Source of the DNA: Symbiodinium natans
Taxonomy: Eukaryota > Sar > Dinophyceae > Suessiales > Symbiodiniaceae
Assembly (NCBI GenBank): GCA_905221605.1
Contig: CAJNDS010002700.1
Span: 226,882 to 290,881, forward strand
DNA: 64,000 bases
Direction: 5' to 3'
Shown here in pieces: positions 1-11,848 of this stretch. The translations under genes and the position numbers were made by a program. Positions within the stretch are counted from its first letter, which is position 1; each line of letters starts with the position of its first letter. Below the pieces are notes generated by a model. It worked only from the letters and a program-made list of their open reading frames with translations. It ran no database searches and was not told the origin of the DNA.

Positions 1-343
1 AGGCTTTAGGGTTTAGGGTTTAGGTTTTAGGTTTTAGGGTTTGGGGTCTAGTGTTTAGGGGTTTAGGTTTTAGGGTCTAGAGTTTAGGGGTTTAGGGTTT
101 AGGGTTTCGTGTTTAAGGTTCAGGGTTCAGGGCTTCCCGTTTGAGGCTTCAGGCTTTAGGGCACAAAGCTCATGAAAGCCAGCCCCGTTTTTGGCGGCTT
201 CAAGGTTTCAAGGGGTTTTGGGTTGAAGGTTTTTAGGGTTTGCGGGTTTAGGGACTAGGAAACTTAAACCCCAAACCCTCTTTTGGGGCTTGGCTTCGGG
301 TGGTTCAGCTCGGAAGCCTCGAACTTCAGGGACGGCCGGGCGC

Positions 344-383
344 CCGGCGGAATGTACAAGGCCTCTCCTGGCTCCAGCTCGAC
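344..383 (-). CDS. FIH-1-like dioxygenase, exon f (GEALYIPP)
   Basis: A 40-nt exon after TGCGGAG encoding VELEPGEALYIPP, the cupin strand P-G-[DE]-x-L-Y-I-P that precedes the distal iron-binding histidine. Length from the FPG motif equals that of FIH-1. A GC donor follows. The exon with the second histidine (WxH region) should lie below position 344; the island at 165-200 is a weak candidate and the window edge cuts the gene. Confidence 0.78.
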
Positions 384-1360
384 CTCCGCACGCGGCAAAG
401 TGCAGCAACTACCGGGTGCCGGGCTTAGGGTTTTAGGGTTTGGGGTTTGGGGTGTAGGGTTTAGGGTTCAGGGTTTAGGGTTGAGTTGGGGAGGGGGGGA
501 GGGGGTGGGTGAGGGTTCAATTAGGGTTTCGCGTTTAGGGTTTAGTCTTTCAGGGGAGGTGGGTAGAAGCCAACACAAAACCTACAAGGTAAGCCCTCGT
601 AAAGCCCAAGCCCTCAACCCTAACTTCACCCTTGACCCACCTCAACCGATAGTGGCACCTTTGTTTTCCTCTAAACCCTAAACCCTCAACCCGAAACCCT
701 AACCCCTAAACCCCACACCCTGCACGGCATTGGCTCCATCGATTATTTCCAGGGCCCTGAGTGCGTGCACTGAATTTTAAAACCCATGGTTTCCCGGATT
801 TAGGGTTTAGGGTTTTAGAGTCTAGGGCTTATTGAGGGGTTTAGGGTTTAGGGAACCTGCATAGGTAGTTCTCTAAACTCGGGCTCTTTTTAAAAGATTT
901 TTGGGGTCAATTACATAGCTGAGGAAACCAGAAGGGACCCCAATTTACAGAACTACACACATGCTGCTGTTGAACCCAAGGGCCCGTCGTCAGAAAACTC
1001 TTAATTCAATCAAGGGGGCAAATATGCAAACCACCTACAGACTGGTTCAGGGCTCTGTTGTGAGGTTGTTAAGGGTTTAGGGTTTAGGGTTTAGGATTTA
1101 GGGTTTAGGGTTTAGGGATGCAAGGGTTTAGGGGTTTAGGCGCTTTGGGGGGGTTCCTCAATCTTTGGCAGAAGGCATTGCAGGCCGCCAGTCGCCCCAA
1201 GGTTGGTTTAGGAAGGGTTTGGGTCAGTAGAACCGCAGCGCTATGCTTGCCCTATACCAAACCCTAAACCCTACACCCTAAACCCTAAACCCGAAACCCT
1301 AAACAATAAACCCTAAACCCTAAACCCTAAACCCTACACCCTAAACCCTGGGGCTGCGGC

Positions 1361-1430
1361 CATGTGGCCATGCGCCTGCTGCCAACCCGGAAACCGCTCG
1401 CTGTCCGGGGCGTCCAAGTCCACCATGCTC
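1361..1430 (-). CDS. FIH-1-like dioxygenase, exon e
   Basis: A 70-nt exon (acceptor CTGCTAG, donor GC). With exon d it reads HHDLDRRSMVDLDAP and then DSERFPGWQQA, matching the [20 protein letters not shown] region of FIH-1 without a gap. Third codon positions are strongly G/C. The intron to exon d is 296 bp and begins and ends with opposed telomere-like motifs. Confidence 0.82.
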
Positions 1431-1726
1431 CTAGCAGGCGCTACCAGGGTTTAGGGTGTTGGGATTAGGGTTTAGGAATTAGGGTTTAGGGTTTAGGGTT
1501 CAGGGTTCAGGGTTCAGGGTTTAGGGTTTAGGGTTTAGGGTTTAGGGTTTAGGGTTTAGGGTTTAGGGCTTAGGGCTTAGGGCTACGAGTTGAGGCCCTA
1601 ACAAAACGTTTAGAGGAGGAACATTGAAACATTTCTTGCACCTACATACCGGCGTTTTAGCCGACACAGCTTCCGGAAAGCCTAAACCCTTAACCCCAAA
1701 ACCTGAAGTATCCCAGGGCGTCTGGC

Positions 1727-1776
1727 CTGCGGTCAAGGTCATGGTGCACGGGGAAGGGGTACAAGTGTGGCCAATC
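1727..1776 (-). CDS. FIH-1-like dioxygenase, exon d
   Basis: A 50-nt exon (acceptor TTGCAG, donor GC) encoding DWPHLYPFPVHHDLDR. This matches the LYPYPVHHP-DR stretch of FIH-1, which follows the FPP motif at the same distance. It ends with two bases of the arginine codon completed by exon e. The + strand is also open here, but it gives no family match. Confidence 0.82.
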
Positions 1777-1899
1777 CTGCAACTGAGAAGGCTTCGTGTT
1801 TAGGGTTCACTTAGGGTTTACGAGGTTTTTTTGGGTTTTCGAGGCCTTTTTAAGGTTTACAGGGTTTATAAGGATTGTAAGCTTTTGGGTTTAGGGGAA

Positions 1900-3230
1900 G
1901 TTTACCCCAGTAGCACATCTCTTAGCCGTGAGCAGAACAGAGCTCCACCACAACAGCGCGTCAAAGCATATGATTCCCTTCCAAAGCTATCTGCGGGCAC
2001 TCTGTTTGCAAATGGGCTATTCTAAGCAGCGCAAGCTTCCTTCAAACACCGCATGAATCCCTTCCAAACCCATCGTGCGAGCATTCTGTTTGCAAATGGT
2101 TGTGACCCCCCCCACCCCCCTGCTTTTGTGAGCCGCGCACCATCTGAATCCTTTCCAAACCCATCGTTCCAGCATTGTGTTTGCAAATGGGGGGAGTTAA
2201 ACAGCGCAAGCTTGCCTCAAACACCATATGAATCCCTTACAGACCCATCATGCGAGCATTCTGTTTGCAAATGGTTGCGACCCCCTTTTTTGTGAGCTGT
2301 GCACCATTAGAATCCTTTCCAAACCCATCATTCGAGCATGATGTTTGCAAATAGGGGGGGCTGCGCCCCTCGCTTTCTTAGGCCGTGCAAGCTTGCGTCA
2401 AAGCATATGATTGCCTTCCGTTTGCTTTGTCTCATGCTGGCATTTGCAGCATTTGCAGCTTCTGAAAATTCAGAAATGCCACTCCTTACAGTATTTGCAA
2501 CGTCTGAAAACTCAGAAATGCTGCTATGTACAGTATGTTTGCAGTTCTTTCTTTGCCTCTGCAAAGTCAGAAATGCTGCTGTTTGCAGCAGTATTTGCAG
2601 CCTCCGAAAACGCAGAAATGCTGCTCTTTGCAGCATTTGCAGCCCTTTTTTAAGCCGCGGAAGCTTGCCTCAAACACCATATGAATCCCTTACAAACCCA
2701 TCATGCCAGCATTCTGTTTGCAAATGCTTGCGACCCGCAAGCCCCCCGGTTTTGTGAGCCGTGCGCCATTAGAATCCTTTCCAAACCCACCATTGCTGAG
2801 CAAGCTTGCGTCAAAGCAGACGATTCCTTTCCGTCTGTTTTGTCTCATGCTGGCATTTGCAGAATTTGCAGCTTCTGAAAATTCAGAAATGCCGCTCTTG
2901 ACAGTATTTGTAGTGTCCGAAAACTCAGAAATGCTGCTATGTACAGTATGTTTACAGTACTTGCATTACAGTATTTGCAGTCTCTAACATCGCAGTATTA
3001 AATGCTGCTATTTACAATGATTGAAGCCTGTGACAACGCAGAAATGCTGCAATTTGCAGTACTTGCAGCCTTTGACAACGCAGAAATGCTGCTATTTACA
3101 GTATTTGCAACGTTTGGAAACGCAGACATGCTGCTATTTATAATATTTGCAGGCTCTGAAACCACAGAAAGCTATTTACGGTGTTTGCCAAGCCAAGCCG
3201 AGCCACACCCTTGAGAGAAAAAAAATGCAG
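1900..3230. repeat. Two interleaved minisatellites
   Basis: From about 1990 to 2800, units of 110-150 bp share AATCC(C/T)TTCCAAACCCATC and GCATTCTGTTTGCAAATG. From 2440 to 3190, units of about 35 bp share CAGAAATGCTGCT and CAGTATTTGCA. Open frames here follow the repeat and are not supported as genes. The field lies inside the 1777-3326 intron of the FIH-like gene. Confidence 0.8.
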
Positions 3231-3326
3231 GCCCGGGCCACACCCTAAACCCTAAACCCTGTGAACTGAACCCAAAACCCTAAACCCTCTAAAACTGAAC
3301 ACTGCGACAACGAAGACAAAAGCGGC

Positions 3327-3375
3327 CTCGGGCGGAAAGAGGATAAAGCGCTTTCGGCCGGTAAGTTGCACGTGC
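3327..3375 (-). CDS. FIH-1-like dioxygenase, exon c (2-oxoglutarate lysine)
   Basis: A 49-nt exon that begins after CCCAAG and ends at a GC donor. It encodes HVQLTGRKRFILFPPE, the typical Q-x-x-G-x-K-R-x-x-L-F-P-P block of FIH-type cupins; the lysine matches the 2-oxoglutarate-binding lysine of FIH-1. Joined to exon b it reads HYDLQPNLHVQLTGRKR, the same spacing as the human protein. It ends at phase 0. Confidence 0.82.
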
Positions 3376-3991
3376 CTTGGGACAAGAGCTTCTTGGGGCT
3401 TTCTGGCCCTAAACCCTAAACCCTCAGGGGGAAGAACGGTTCTCCACAATTCTGGGAGGATTCCTGAGTAACCCAGTACTAGTGTAGGTAGGGTACTAAC
3501 GATTTTGGGGGTTCTGCTTTTTGGATGCTCCCAAGGGTCTGGGTAAGGACACCGCGAGATGTGTAGATTGCTAGGCCCTAAGCCCTATAAACTTTTAGGA
3601 CTGAGGGTTTATACAGGGTTTAGGGTTTATATAGGGTTCAGGGTTTGTATAGGGCTTAGGATTTACATAGGGTCTGGGGCATATACGCATGGACCTTTAC
3701 GTTCTATTTGCCCCAGGTCGTCGCGCAAGCATATTTTGCTAAATGTTATTTAAAAATATTGCTTTGAAATGGACATCTTACACCTCAAAAGCCTAGTCAT
3801 AACTTAGGCGATCTGCACGAAAAGCTCAACGAATGGGCTGCAAGCAGCAATAACAATCTGAAAGTTGCACTGCCTGAGAGCTGTACAAAGTGAAAGCAGC
3901 AGACGCCATCCTGGAGGCGCTGCAGTGAAATGCGGTGACATGCTACGCAAAACAACAACCGGCTTCTCGACGGGCGTGCAATTATAATATC

Positions 3992-4273
3992 TTAAATTCC
4001 CACGCTGTTCAACACACATTCTGCTGGGTCCGTGCTGCCCTTTGTGAACGAAGCAGGCGGGGCTGCGGCCACTACACCAGCGAGGATGTCGAGGGCATAG
4101 CCGCGCTGGCGCTTGTCCGCCTTTTTCTCTTGCGGCGCACCAAGCGCGAGGTCGATGAAGACCTCGTTCCTCTGCTGGCGCCACGCCGCGGCTGCGTGGA
4201 CCTTGCCGCCCTTCGGGGAGAAGGTCACGGTTTCCTCCCAGCAGGGCGTTCTGGACACGGTCGCGGTCCAGAT
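3992..4273 (-). CDS. Minus-strand coding unit inside an FIH-gene intron
   Basis: Ninety-four codons open from an acceptor (TATCTGCCCAG) to a TAA. Codon third positions are very G/C rich, and the text is protein-like (EETVTFSPKGGKVHAAAAW; GYALDILAGVVAAAP). No family is recognised. It lies within the intron 3376-7053 of the FIH-like gene, same strand, directly downstream of a 1-kb CT/GA tract, and may be the 3' exon of the unit that starts at 5707. Confidence 0.5.
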   Translation of the reverse strand: MWTATVSRTPCWEETVTFSPKGGKVHAAAAWRQQRNEVFIDLALGAPQEKKADKRQRGYALDILAGVVAAAPPASFTKGSTDPAECVLNSVGI

Positions 4274-4326
4274 CTGGGCAGATATCAATGATGAAGGCAA
4301 CTTCCTGCTGGGCCTATCGCTATAGG

Positions 4327-5344
<1,018 letters not shown>

Positions 5345-5407
5345 ATGTTCAACACTCCTTGCCCTTGTAGACTTTCATCCACCCTCCGGTAGCCTGGTTT
5401 AGCCAGA

Positions 5408-5707
5408 CTACTGTCGGGCGGCGAGGGCCCTGAGGAGGCACCAACTGCAACGGCAGGCCCACACCTCGCCTTCAGCGACGGCATGGTCCCGCCGGCGCAA
5501 GAAAAACTTTCCGTACTCGACTTTCATGTCGCGGTGGCCCTTGACACCGCAGTTCTGGTGCCTGTGCCACTTATTGCACGTCTTAGACGGGCGATAAGCG
5601 TTGACGGCACCGAACTCACAAAGAAAAGGCGGCGCGTCGAGCGCGCGTCCTGAAGTCAGTGCCAGGTTTTCAACGCAGCAGTTTGCGTGCTTTCCTTGAC
5701 ATGCCAG
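5408..5707 (-). CDS. Cys/His-rich coding exon, unknown protein
   Basis: One hundred codons are open from a CAGGTAG acceptor to TAG. It has no ATG at its start, as expected of an internal exon. The centre is rich in Cys and His (C-N-K-W-H-R-H-Q-N-C-G-V-K-G-H, then VEYGKFFLRRRDH, then W-A-C-R-C-S-W-C), which suggests metal binding. A possible GC donor (AGG|GCCCTC) before the stop would join in phase to the exon at 3992-4273, making the CT/GA tract an intron. Family unknown. Confidence 0.5.
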   Translation of the reverse strand: MACQGKHANCCVENLALTSGRALDAPPFLCEFGAVNAYRPSKTCNKWHRHQNCGVKGHRDMKVEYGKFFLRRRDHAVAEGEVWACRCSWCLLRALAARQ

Positions 5708-5709
5708 CT

Positions 5710-6540
5710 ACCTGGGACTGGTAAGGCGCAATGCTCTTTGCCGGCCTTGTTTTTTTTTGTTTTCTCTAAGTTTTAGACATGTGTTGCAAACTGCTCCCAA
5801 GTTTCCAAGGGTCAAGCGAGCTTGCAGTGCGTTTCAACGTCAAGGACTCCCGAGACCTTGGCAAAAGTTTGCGAGACGAACAGTGAGACACGAACGCTAC
5901 TAAGGCTTGAGCGAAGAAGCACCGACCCCGTCCTTCCTCAGAGATTGCCAAGTTTCGTTGGAGACACAAGAGTCAGAAGAGCTGCATCATCAGCTGCCGT
6001 TGCTTAGTAGTCGGACTCCGCTTCGCTGAGATCAAGCCCAGCTCTAGAGTAGGGCGTGTTCGGGGGGGCCCAGAAACCTCATGCGGCATATCTTCGTTGG
6101 CGCGCCCATCGGCCTCCTCATCCGGCATGCGCCATTCCTCGCGCGCTTCCTCGGAGTCGCCTTCCAGGATTCAGAACAATAAATGGCTCGTAAAGCTTGA
6201 AAACCATTGGAAAAAAGAGAGTCCCTGGGCTTGCCCGCGATGTCGGAAAAGTCCCGCGATTTGAAATTCCAAAAGTTAAATCCCGGGACCTGCCCGCCCA
6301 TGTAATGCTTTAAGGGTTTTAGAGATTTTCGGCCATGCATTCTTTTAATCCTTGAAACTCTAAATTCCGGGATTGATTTTTCAGAAGTTCATGGACATTT
6401 AAAAAAATTTTTAATCCCGGAACTTTCCCGGAATACCGGCGCAGTCCCCGGATTTCGCATTTCAAGGATGTTTCTCCTGACAAGGTGGGAACGCGAGCTT
6501 TTGTGTCGCGAGGCTTTCCCGCCTTTGGGGTCGCCCTTAG
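5710..6540. other. Unique intron DNA, no clear gene
   Basis: Part of the long FIH-gene intron. Short open frames occur on both strands without splice or family support. From 6200 to 6470 there are repeated decayed motifs (TCCCGG-GATT, AATCCCGG). Confidence 0.5.
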
Positions 6541-7053
6541 GGTTCAGAAAAGGCTAGGGTTGATAGAGGATTCAGGGTTCTGGGTTCAGGGGTCAGGGGT
6601 CAGGGTTCAGGGTTCAGGGTTTAGGGTTTAGGGTTTAAGGTTTAGGGTTTAGGGTTGAGGGTTCAGGGCAAAGTGTTTAGGGTTTAAGGCCTCTTAGGGA
6701 AGATACATGGTTCCTTGCATGCGGGCCCTGAACTGGGTACCCCGACACCCTAAACCCTAAACCCTAAACCCTAAACCCTAAACCCTAAACCCTAAACCCC
6801 AAACCCTACAAAACCCAAGGGTCCATTCTTCAGCACCCTTTAAACATTGTCAGGGACCATGTCAAGGGGATCATGTAACTTTCCCTTAAACCCTAAACCC
6901 TATACCCTAAACCCTCCCACCCCCCCCCCCCCCACCCCCCGCCCGGAACGCCCTCCCTCACTGGCCCCGAAGCCCTAACCCTAAACCCCCTAAACCCCTA
7001 AACCCCTAAAACCCCTAAAGCCCTAAACCTTGAACCAAAGCTTGGGATTGCAC

Positions 7054-7089
7054 AGATTGGGCTGCAGGTCGTAGTGGCAGTGGTAGAGC
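7054..7089 (-). CDS. FIH-1-like dioxygenase, exon b (iron-binding HxD)
   Basis: A 36-nt exon with acceptor ATCCAG and donor GT (phase 2 in, phase 2 out). It encodes LYHCHYDLQPN, in which H-Y-D is the expected HxD iron-ligand pair and N lies four residues later, as in FIH-1 and related cupin_8 proteins. The + reading of this island is also open, but it matches no family and does not join its neighbours. The downstream intron (3376-7053) is 3.7 kb and contains a second minus-strand coding unit. Confidence 0.8.
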
Positions 7090-7915
7090 CTGGATGTTCG
7101 GCTTTGTGGAACTTTGATGTTTAAAGGGGTTCACTATAGGGCTTGAAAGTTCATTGCGGGGTTTGTAGCGTCATAAGGCGTATGTTTAGGGCTTTGTTGT
7201 GTTTGTCGGGGTTCGGGTGGCTGTTAAGGCTTCAGGGCTTTGGGTGTCCAACCTACGATCACAGAAAATGAGCCCTAAACCCTAAAACCCTAAAACCCGA
7301 AAGCCCTAAAAACCCTAAAACCTTAAAATCCCAGAACAAAAAAAAACTAAAGCCCCAAAAACCCTAAACCCGAAACCCCAAACCCTTTACCCTAAAACCC
7401 TAAACTCGTGAAATTTAAAGTGCCGACAGCTTCACTGGCGATCCCTAAACCCCGAACCCTCAAACCTCCGCCCCTCCCTCTGGTTCTCACAAATGCCTCG
7501 TTGCAAGGCGTGGAAGCGTGGAGCACTTACATGGATTTAGGGTTTAGGGTCTAGGGTTTAGGGTCTAGGGTCTAGGGTTTAGGGTTTAGGGTTTAGGGTT
7601 TAGGGTTTAGGGTTTAGGGTTTAGGGTTTAGGGCTTGGGGCTTAGGGTTTAGGGTTTAGGGGGTTCGGGTTTGGGCTTGGGGTTGTTGCAGTTAGTGGTG
7701 GACCGTGGGTCTTTTGGGTGTTCAGAAACTCTGGAACTTCCGCAGCGCTTTCTCCCTAGGATTGACAATTGCCCTCTCTCATCTCACTTTGAACCCTTAG
7801 ACAGAAAACCGAAATTGCCTTAACCCCCGGGGTTTAGGGGATTTTAGGGTTGCGGGTGTAGGGTTGAGGGTTTAGGGTTCTGCTTCTTTGGGTGATCCCT
7901 TTCCAGGGCCGCCAC

Positions 7916-7974
7916 GTCCCGCCGAGGCCGGCGAAGAGGTAGAAGCGCTGGACAAGAGGCAGCACGTTCATCTC
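7916..7974 (-). CDS. FIH-1-like JmjC/cupin_8 dioxygenase, exon a
   Basis: First recognised exon of a gene resembling FIH-1, a JmjC/cupin_8 Fe(II)/2-oxoglutarate dioxygenase that hydroxylates asparagine in proteins. It encodes 19 codons plus 2 nt, including PLVQRFYLFAGLGG, which aligns by position with the strand before the HxD iron motif in FIH-1. The acceptor is GGCAG and the donor GT, at phase 2. The frame continues exactly into the exon at 7054-7089. The six exons (7916-7974, 7054-7089, 3327-3375, 1727-1776, 1361-1430, 344-383) total 304 nt and keep phase at all five joins. Upstream exons are not securely identified; 8649-8700 and 8398-8434 are candidates. Confidence 0.78.
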
Positions 7975-8397
7975 CTGCCAGATTTTAGGGTTTAGGGATT
8001 AGGGTTTAGGGTTTAGGGTTTAGGGTTTAGGGATTAGGGTTTAGGGTTTAGGGTTTAGGGTTTGGGGAGGTTGGGTTCGGGGACTATTTCGGGTTTACTG
8101 TACGGCTTATAGGGGTTTAGGGCTTCGCGATTGTGGCTCAGGGTTTGGTTTCGGGATCGTCGTCTGGATTTAAACCCCTATAGGCCCTGCACCCTAAACT
8201 CTCGACCCGAAACCCTAAACCCGAACCCCTTAACTAGGCACCTCTCAAGGGCTCTCGGCCCAGGGGGGCTTGGGGCGTAGAGTTGCCAAGAATGGGTTTA
8301 GGGTTTAGGGTTTTGGGTTTAGGCATTAGGGTTTAGGGTTTAGGGTTTCGGGGTTCGGGTTTTGGGGTTGGGGCCCCTAAGCTTGACATGTTGGCGC

Positions 8398-8434
8398 CTT
8401 GATGATGTTGAGGAAATCATCTCGCATGCGTTCG
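8398..8434 (-). CDS. Probable short exon near the FIH-like gene
   Basis: A 37-nt segment after a pyrimidine-rich CAGTTCCCAG acceptor, ending at a GC donor. It encodes ERMRDDFLNIIK, helical in character and loosely like the region of FIH-1 before the cupin core. No firm family. Confidence 0.4.
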
Positions 8435-8648
8435 CTGGGAACTGACTGCTCTGAATGCACTCTTGTACTGATTGCGCCGTACTATCTTCAAAGGCACAAT
8501 AACTTGAATGCGTAGCTTTCGGGATTAGGGTTTAAAGTCCCTGAACCCTAGACCGTAAACGCTAAACCCTACACCCCCAAAACCCTACACCCTAAACCCT
8601 AAACCCTAAGCCCGATATAAACCCTGGGGTTCTCCGAAGGCCCCGAAC

Positions 8649-8700
8649 GAAGGACCGGCGCCTGGCCTGCCACTCCTTGATCACGTCGAAGCGGATGCTC
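8649..8700 (-). CDS. Probable exon, possibly 5' part of the FIH-like gene
   Basis: A 52-nt open segment between ACCCAG and a GT donor, encoding IRFDVIKEWQARRRSF with almost only G/C in third positions. It sits in the CCCTAAA-exon-TTTAGGG setting. No family is recognised. Membership of the FIH-like gene is inferred from position and strand only; its phase does not fit directly with the next candidate at 8398-8434. Confidence 0.45.
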
Positions 8701-8749
8701 CTGGGTGTTTAGGGTTTAGGGTTTGGGGTTTAGGGTTTGGGGTTGAGGG

Positions 8750-8960
8750 TCCGCCGACCCTGGCGGCGTGTTGGATGTTTTTGGGGGAGGGAACCCTCCC
8801 CCCCTCCCTTACAAAAACCTTAAAACGGGGGGGGGGGGGGGGGGGGGGGTCGGTGCACAATTTTTTCATGGAGGACCGCGCCACCCGCACGACGTAAACG
8901 CATCGACAATAGGCGGTTCAGCACATCGGGTAGGGGCTCCTTTGGCAAAACGCCCCCCCC
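8750..8960. repeat. Dispersed repeat, copy 1
   Basis: Begins with a 27-bp segment (CCGCCGACCCTGGCGGCGTG core) that is identical to 53851-53877. Diverged similarity continues for about 200 bp, through CCTCCC, a G run, ATGGAGG, CGTAAAC and GGCGGTT. Mobile or SINE-like origin is inferred. Confidence 0.7.
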
Positions 8961-8999
8961 CCACCCACCCCCCCCCCCACCCCGACAGCCCTACCAAGC

Positions 9000-10200
9000 C
9001 TAAACACAAGAGGATTAGATCCACAGAGGCTCAAAACCTGGAGTGAAGGTTCTTGAGGGATTAGGGTTCTGGGTAGAGGGTTTGGGATTTAGGGACTAGG
9101 GTTGAGGTAACCACTCCAAGAGTTCGAAGCCTCTATCCCCCCCATTCCCACAACACGTCCTCAAACCTCCGAACCCTGGTTTAGTGGTTTAGGGTTTAGG
9201 GTTTAGGGTGTAGAGTTTAGCGTTTAGGCTTTAGGATAACAACAACTTCCGGCTTTGAGGGTTGAGAGGTTTCGGGCCTCTTGGGTCGACGGCCTGAGCG
9301 GAGGCTCCTAAATTTAGGGTTTGGGGTTTGGGGTTTAGGATTTAGGGTTTAGGTTTAGGGTTTAGGGTTTGGGGTTTGGGGTTTGGGGTTTGGGGTTTGG
9401 GGTTTGGGGTTTGGGGTTTGGGGTTTGGGGTTTGGGGTTTGGGGTTTGGGGTAGTTAGGTTTTAGGGTAGTTAGGGTAGGGTAGGGCAGCTAAGGGAAGG
9501 TAGTTAAGAGTAATTAAGAGTAGTTCAGGGAAGGGTAGCTAGGCGTTAGGGGAAGCTTCGGCCGTTCTATCTTACAACTTGGAGGTTCATGGGTAGTTGT
9601 AAGTAGGGCTATAAGTAAGGTAACCTATCCTATAATCGGTACTTCTAACCCTAACTACAACTACCATGGACCTTCAAGCACCATCATAGGCCAGTGAATA
9701 TATGAACTACCCCTCGGCCTCAAAGCCTCAAACTCCAAACCCTGAACCCTACGGCAGCCTAAACCCAAGCCTGTAACACACAGAAGCAGCATTATGTTGC
9801 TCAAGCCTGGCCTGGTTTGACGCACATATATTAAGCTACCAAACTGCGGAAACTGGAAAACATTTACGATATACCCCAAAACCTTACCCGCTGTAGCTTA
9901 AAACACCAAAGACTTAACCCCAAACCCTAAAGCCTCAACCCCCTTCCCAACTTGCTTTACACCGATGTGGTTACGTGAATCTTGCAAAGAGCCCAATACC
10001 CCTTGGGGTTTTGTTTAGGGTTTGGGGTTTAGAGTTTGGGGTTTGGGGGGTTAAGAAATATGCCTTATAAATAGATAGGGAGAGAGAGAGATAGGGACCT
10101 CGAACAACCGTCTTCGGTCAGTATATATACACACTACACAAGTGAGAAGCTAGGGACCCTTAGTATGATTTGAGGTTTATTCCTTAATTCAGGGGTCTTG
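9000..10200. other. Intron-like region without a supported exon
   Basis: Contains a (GTTTGGG)n block (9305-9450), GGTAGTTA-like repeats (9450-9540) and one palindromic GGAGGTTCATGG element (9575-9685). Confidence 0.5.
9575..9685 (+). mobile_element. Short palindromic introner-like element
   Basis: ACTTGGAGGTTCATGGGTAGTTGTAAGTA is the near reverse complement of AACTACAACTACCATGGACCTTCAAG at 9650-9677. No telomere core here. Confidence 0.55.
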
Positions 10201-10232
10201 GGCTCTTTGGGCTCAGCTCTTTGAGCAGCAAC

Positions 10233-10284
10233 AAAGAAGATGCGGCCGAGTGTCCAGAGGTCATCCGCCATCTCTGGGCCGATC
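10233..10284 (-). CDS. Probable exon, unknown protein
   Basis: A 52-nt open segment after AGCCCAG with a GT donor. It encodes IGPEMADDLWTLGRIFF, faintly like the P-E...D-W-x-L-G part of a protein kinase, which is not enough for a call. Third positions are G/C rich. Confidence 0.45.
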
Positions 10285-10778
10285 CTGGGCTTCAGGACAT
10301 GTGTAGGGTGTAATTTGGGTTTAGGGTTCAGGGTTCAGGGTTTAGGGTTTAGGGTTTAGGGTTTAGGGTTTAGGGTTTAGGGTTTAGGGTTTAGGGTTTA
10401 GAGTTTAGGGTTTAGGGTTTAGGGTTTAGGGTTTAGCCTTTAGGGTTTAGCGTTTCCGGAGTATAAGCATAATTCAGCTTCGAGAACCTCTGACCCATCT
10501 GCCAACTACCGACACGCACTCTTGTGAATCTCCGACCCTATAGCTTAAAGCCTCTAAAACCCTATAAGACCCTGTAGAACCCTATAAACCCTCTAAGAAT
10601 CCTATACAACCACACAAACCCTAGAACACCCTATGACACCTTGTAAAACCCCATACACCCTCTAAAATCCAATAAGCAAACCCTAAACCCTAAATCCTAA
10701 ACCCTAAACCCTAAACCCTAAACCCTAAATCCTAAACCCTTAAACCCTAAGACCCGGGAATGCCAAAAACGTCCCTGC

Positions 10779-10838
10779 GACTCGAGGGGCTGCCCCAAGA
10801 AGCCGTTGTCCTCCTGCTTGAACCTCAAGCAGCGGAGG
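10779..10838 (-). CDS. Probable exon, unknown protein
   Basis: A 60-nt exon between CTTGTAG and a GC donor. It encodes LRCLRFKQEDNGFLGQPLE; nearly all codons end in G or C, while the open + frames show mixed third positions. It lies between CCCTAAA on the left and TTTAGGG on the right. Confidence 0.48.
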
Positions 10839-10869
10839 CTACAAGTGCCCCATGCTGCCAATTTAGAGT

Positions 10870-11147
10870 TGAAGGGTTTAGGGTTTCGGGTTTCGGGTTT
10901 AGGGTTTAGGGTTTAGGGTTAAGGGTTATTGGTTAAGGGTTAAGGGTTTAGGGTTAGGGTTTAGGGTTTAGGGTTTAGGGTTTAGGGTTTAGGGTTTAGG
11001 GTTTAGGGTTTAGGGTTTAGGGTTTAGGGTTTAGGGTTTAGGGGGTTTAGGGTTTAGGGTTTAGGGTTTAGGGTTTAGGGTTTAGGGTTTAGGGTTTAGG
11101 GTTTAGGGTTTAGGGTTTAGGGTTTAGGGTTTAGGGTTTAGGGTAAT
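10870..11147 (+). repeat. (TTTAGGG)n array
   Basis: About 35 heptamers with few errors. Telomere-type sequence of plants, algae and dinoflagellates at an internal site. Confidence 0.95.
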
Positions 11148-11773
11148 CACAAGGCATTTCTGCCTAAAGCCCTAAACCCTGGCCAGGATGAGGGTAGCGT
11201 AGCCCCAAACCCTACAGCCAACATTCACGGGGCGAGTCCCGGAGTACAGAGCTTTGTCGGGCTTTGGACGGCTACAATGGGGTTGTGTGAGGGTACGAGT
11301 ATCAAGTTTCTGGGTTGGGGGATCTAGGGTTCGAGTTTCAGGCTTCTCTCGGGTTTGACAGGGTTGCAGATGTTTGTTTGCGGTTGGCTCGGGTGAGCTC
11401 GCTTATCTTTGCGGGGGCAGCAGGTCCTTTAAATTTATGTTCCCGCGCATCGCCCTTTACGGGATTTACAGTGGAGCTTCCCGAGACTAAGACATAGCAC
11501 CGGTCATGGTATCATCAATGGGATTCACCATTATTTAACCCAAAAAAATCTTGCAAGCTGAGTCCAACAATCAACCCAGAAGTACGAGCAGACCCGCAAC
11601 CTATCATCTTAGACGAGGAACTTAGTGTTTAGGGCTTAAACCCAAACCACTAAACCCTAAACCCTAAACCCGAAACCCTAAATCCTAAACCCTAAACCCC
11701 AAACCCTAAAACCTTAACCCTTAACCCTGAACCCTTCAAGGGACAGAGGTGTCCTGCAGCCCGCGCCTCCTAC

Positions 11774-11848
11774 TTCTCGCGGCTTCTGAGGGTGCGGCCG
11801 CCAGAGCAGGTGGATGCCAAAATAGGGAAGTTTCCGCTGGCGCCCTGT
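11774..11848 (-). CDS. Probable exon, unknown protein
   Basis: A 75-nt, 25-codon phase-0 segment with a strong acceptor (AAATTTTCAG) and a GT donor. It encodes RKLPYFGIHLLWRPHPQ. A + frame (about 11760-11850) is equally open with high GC3, so the strand rests on the acceptor and on the direction of the neighbouring exons. Confidence 0.42.

Noticed and set aside
1-260. Chromosome end
   Set aside because: The heptamers are degenerate, are followed by genes and reappear in both orientations through 64 kb; no terminal array is present.
1708-1790. Plus-strand exon VWPAVKVMVHGEGVQVWPIL
   Set aside because: Protein-like with an acceptor, but the minus strand fits FIH-1 exactly and joins both neighbours.
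10233-10284. Protein kinase exon
   Set aside because: P-E...DDLWTLG resembles subdomains VIII-IX, but no other kinase motif is found nearby.
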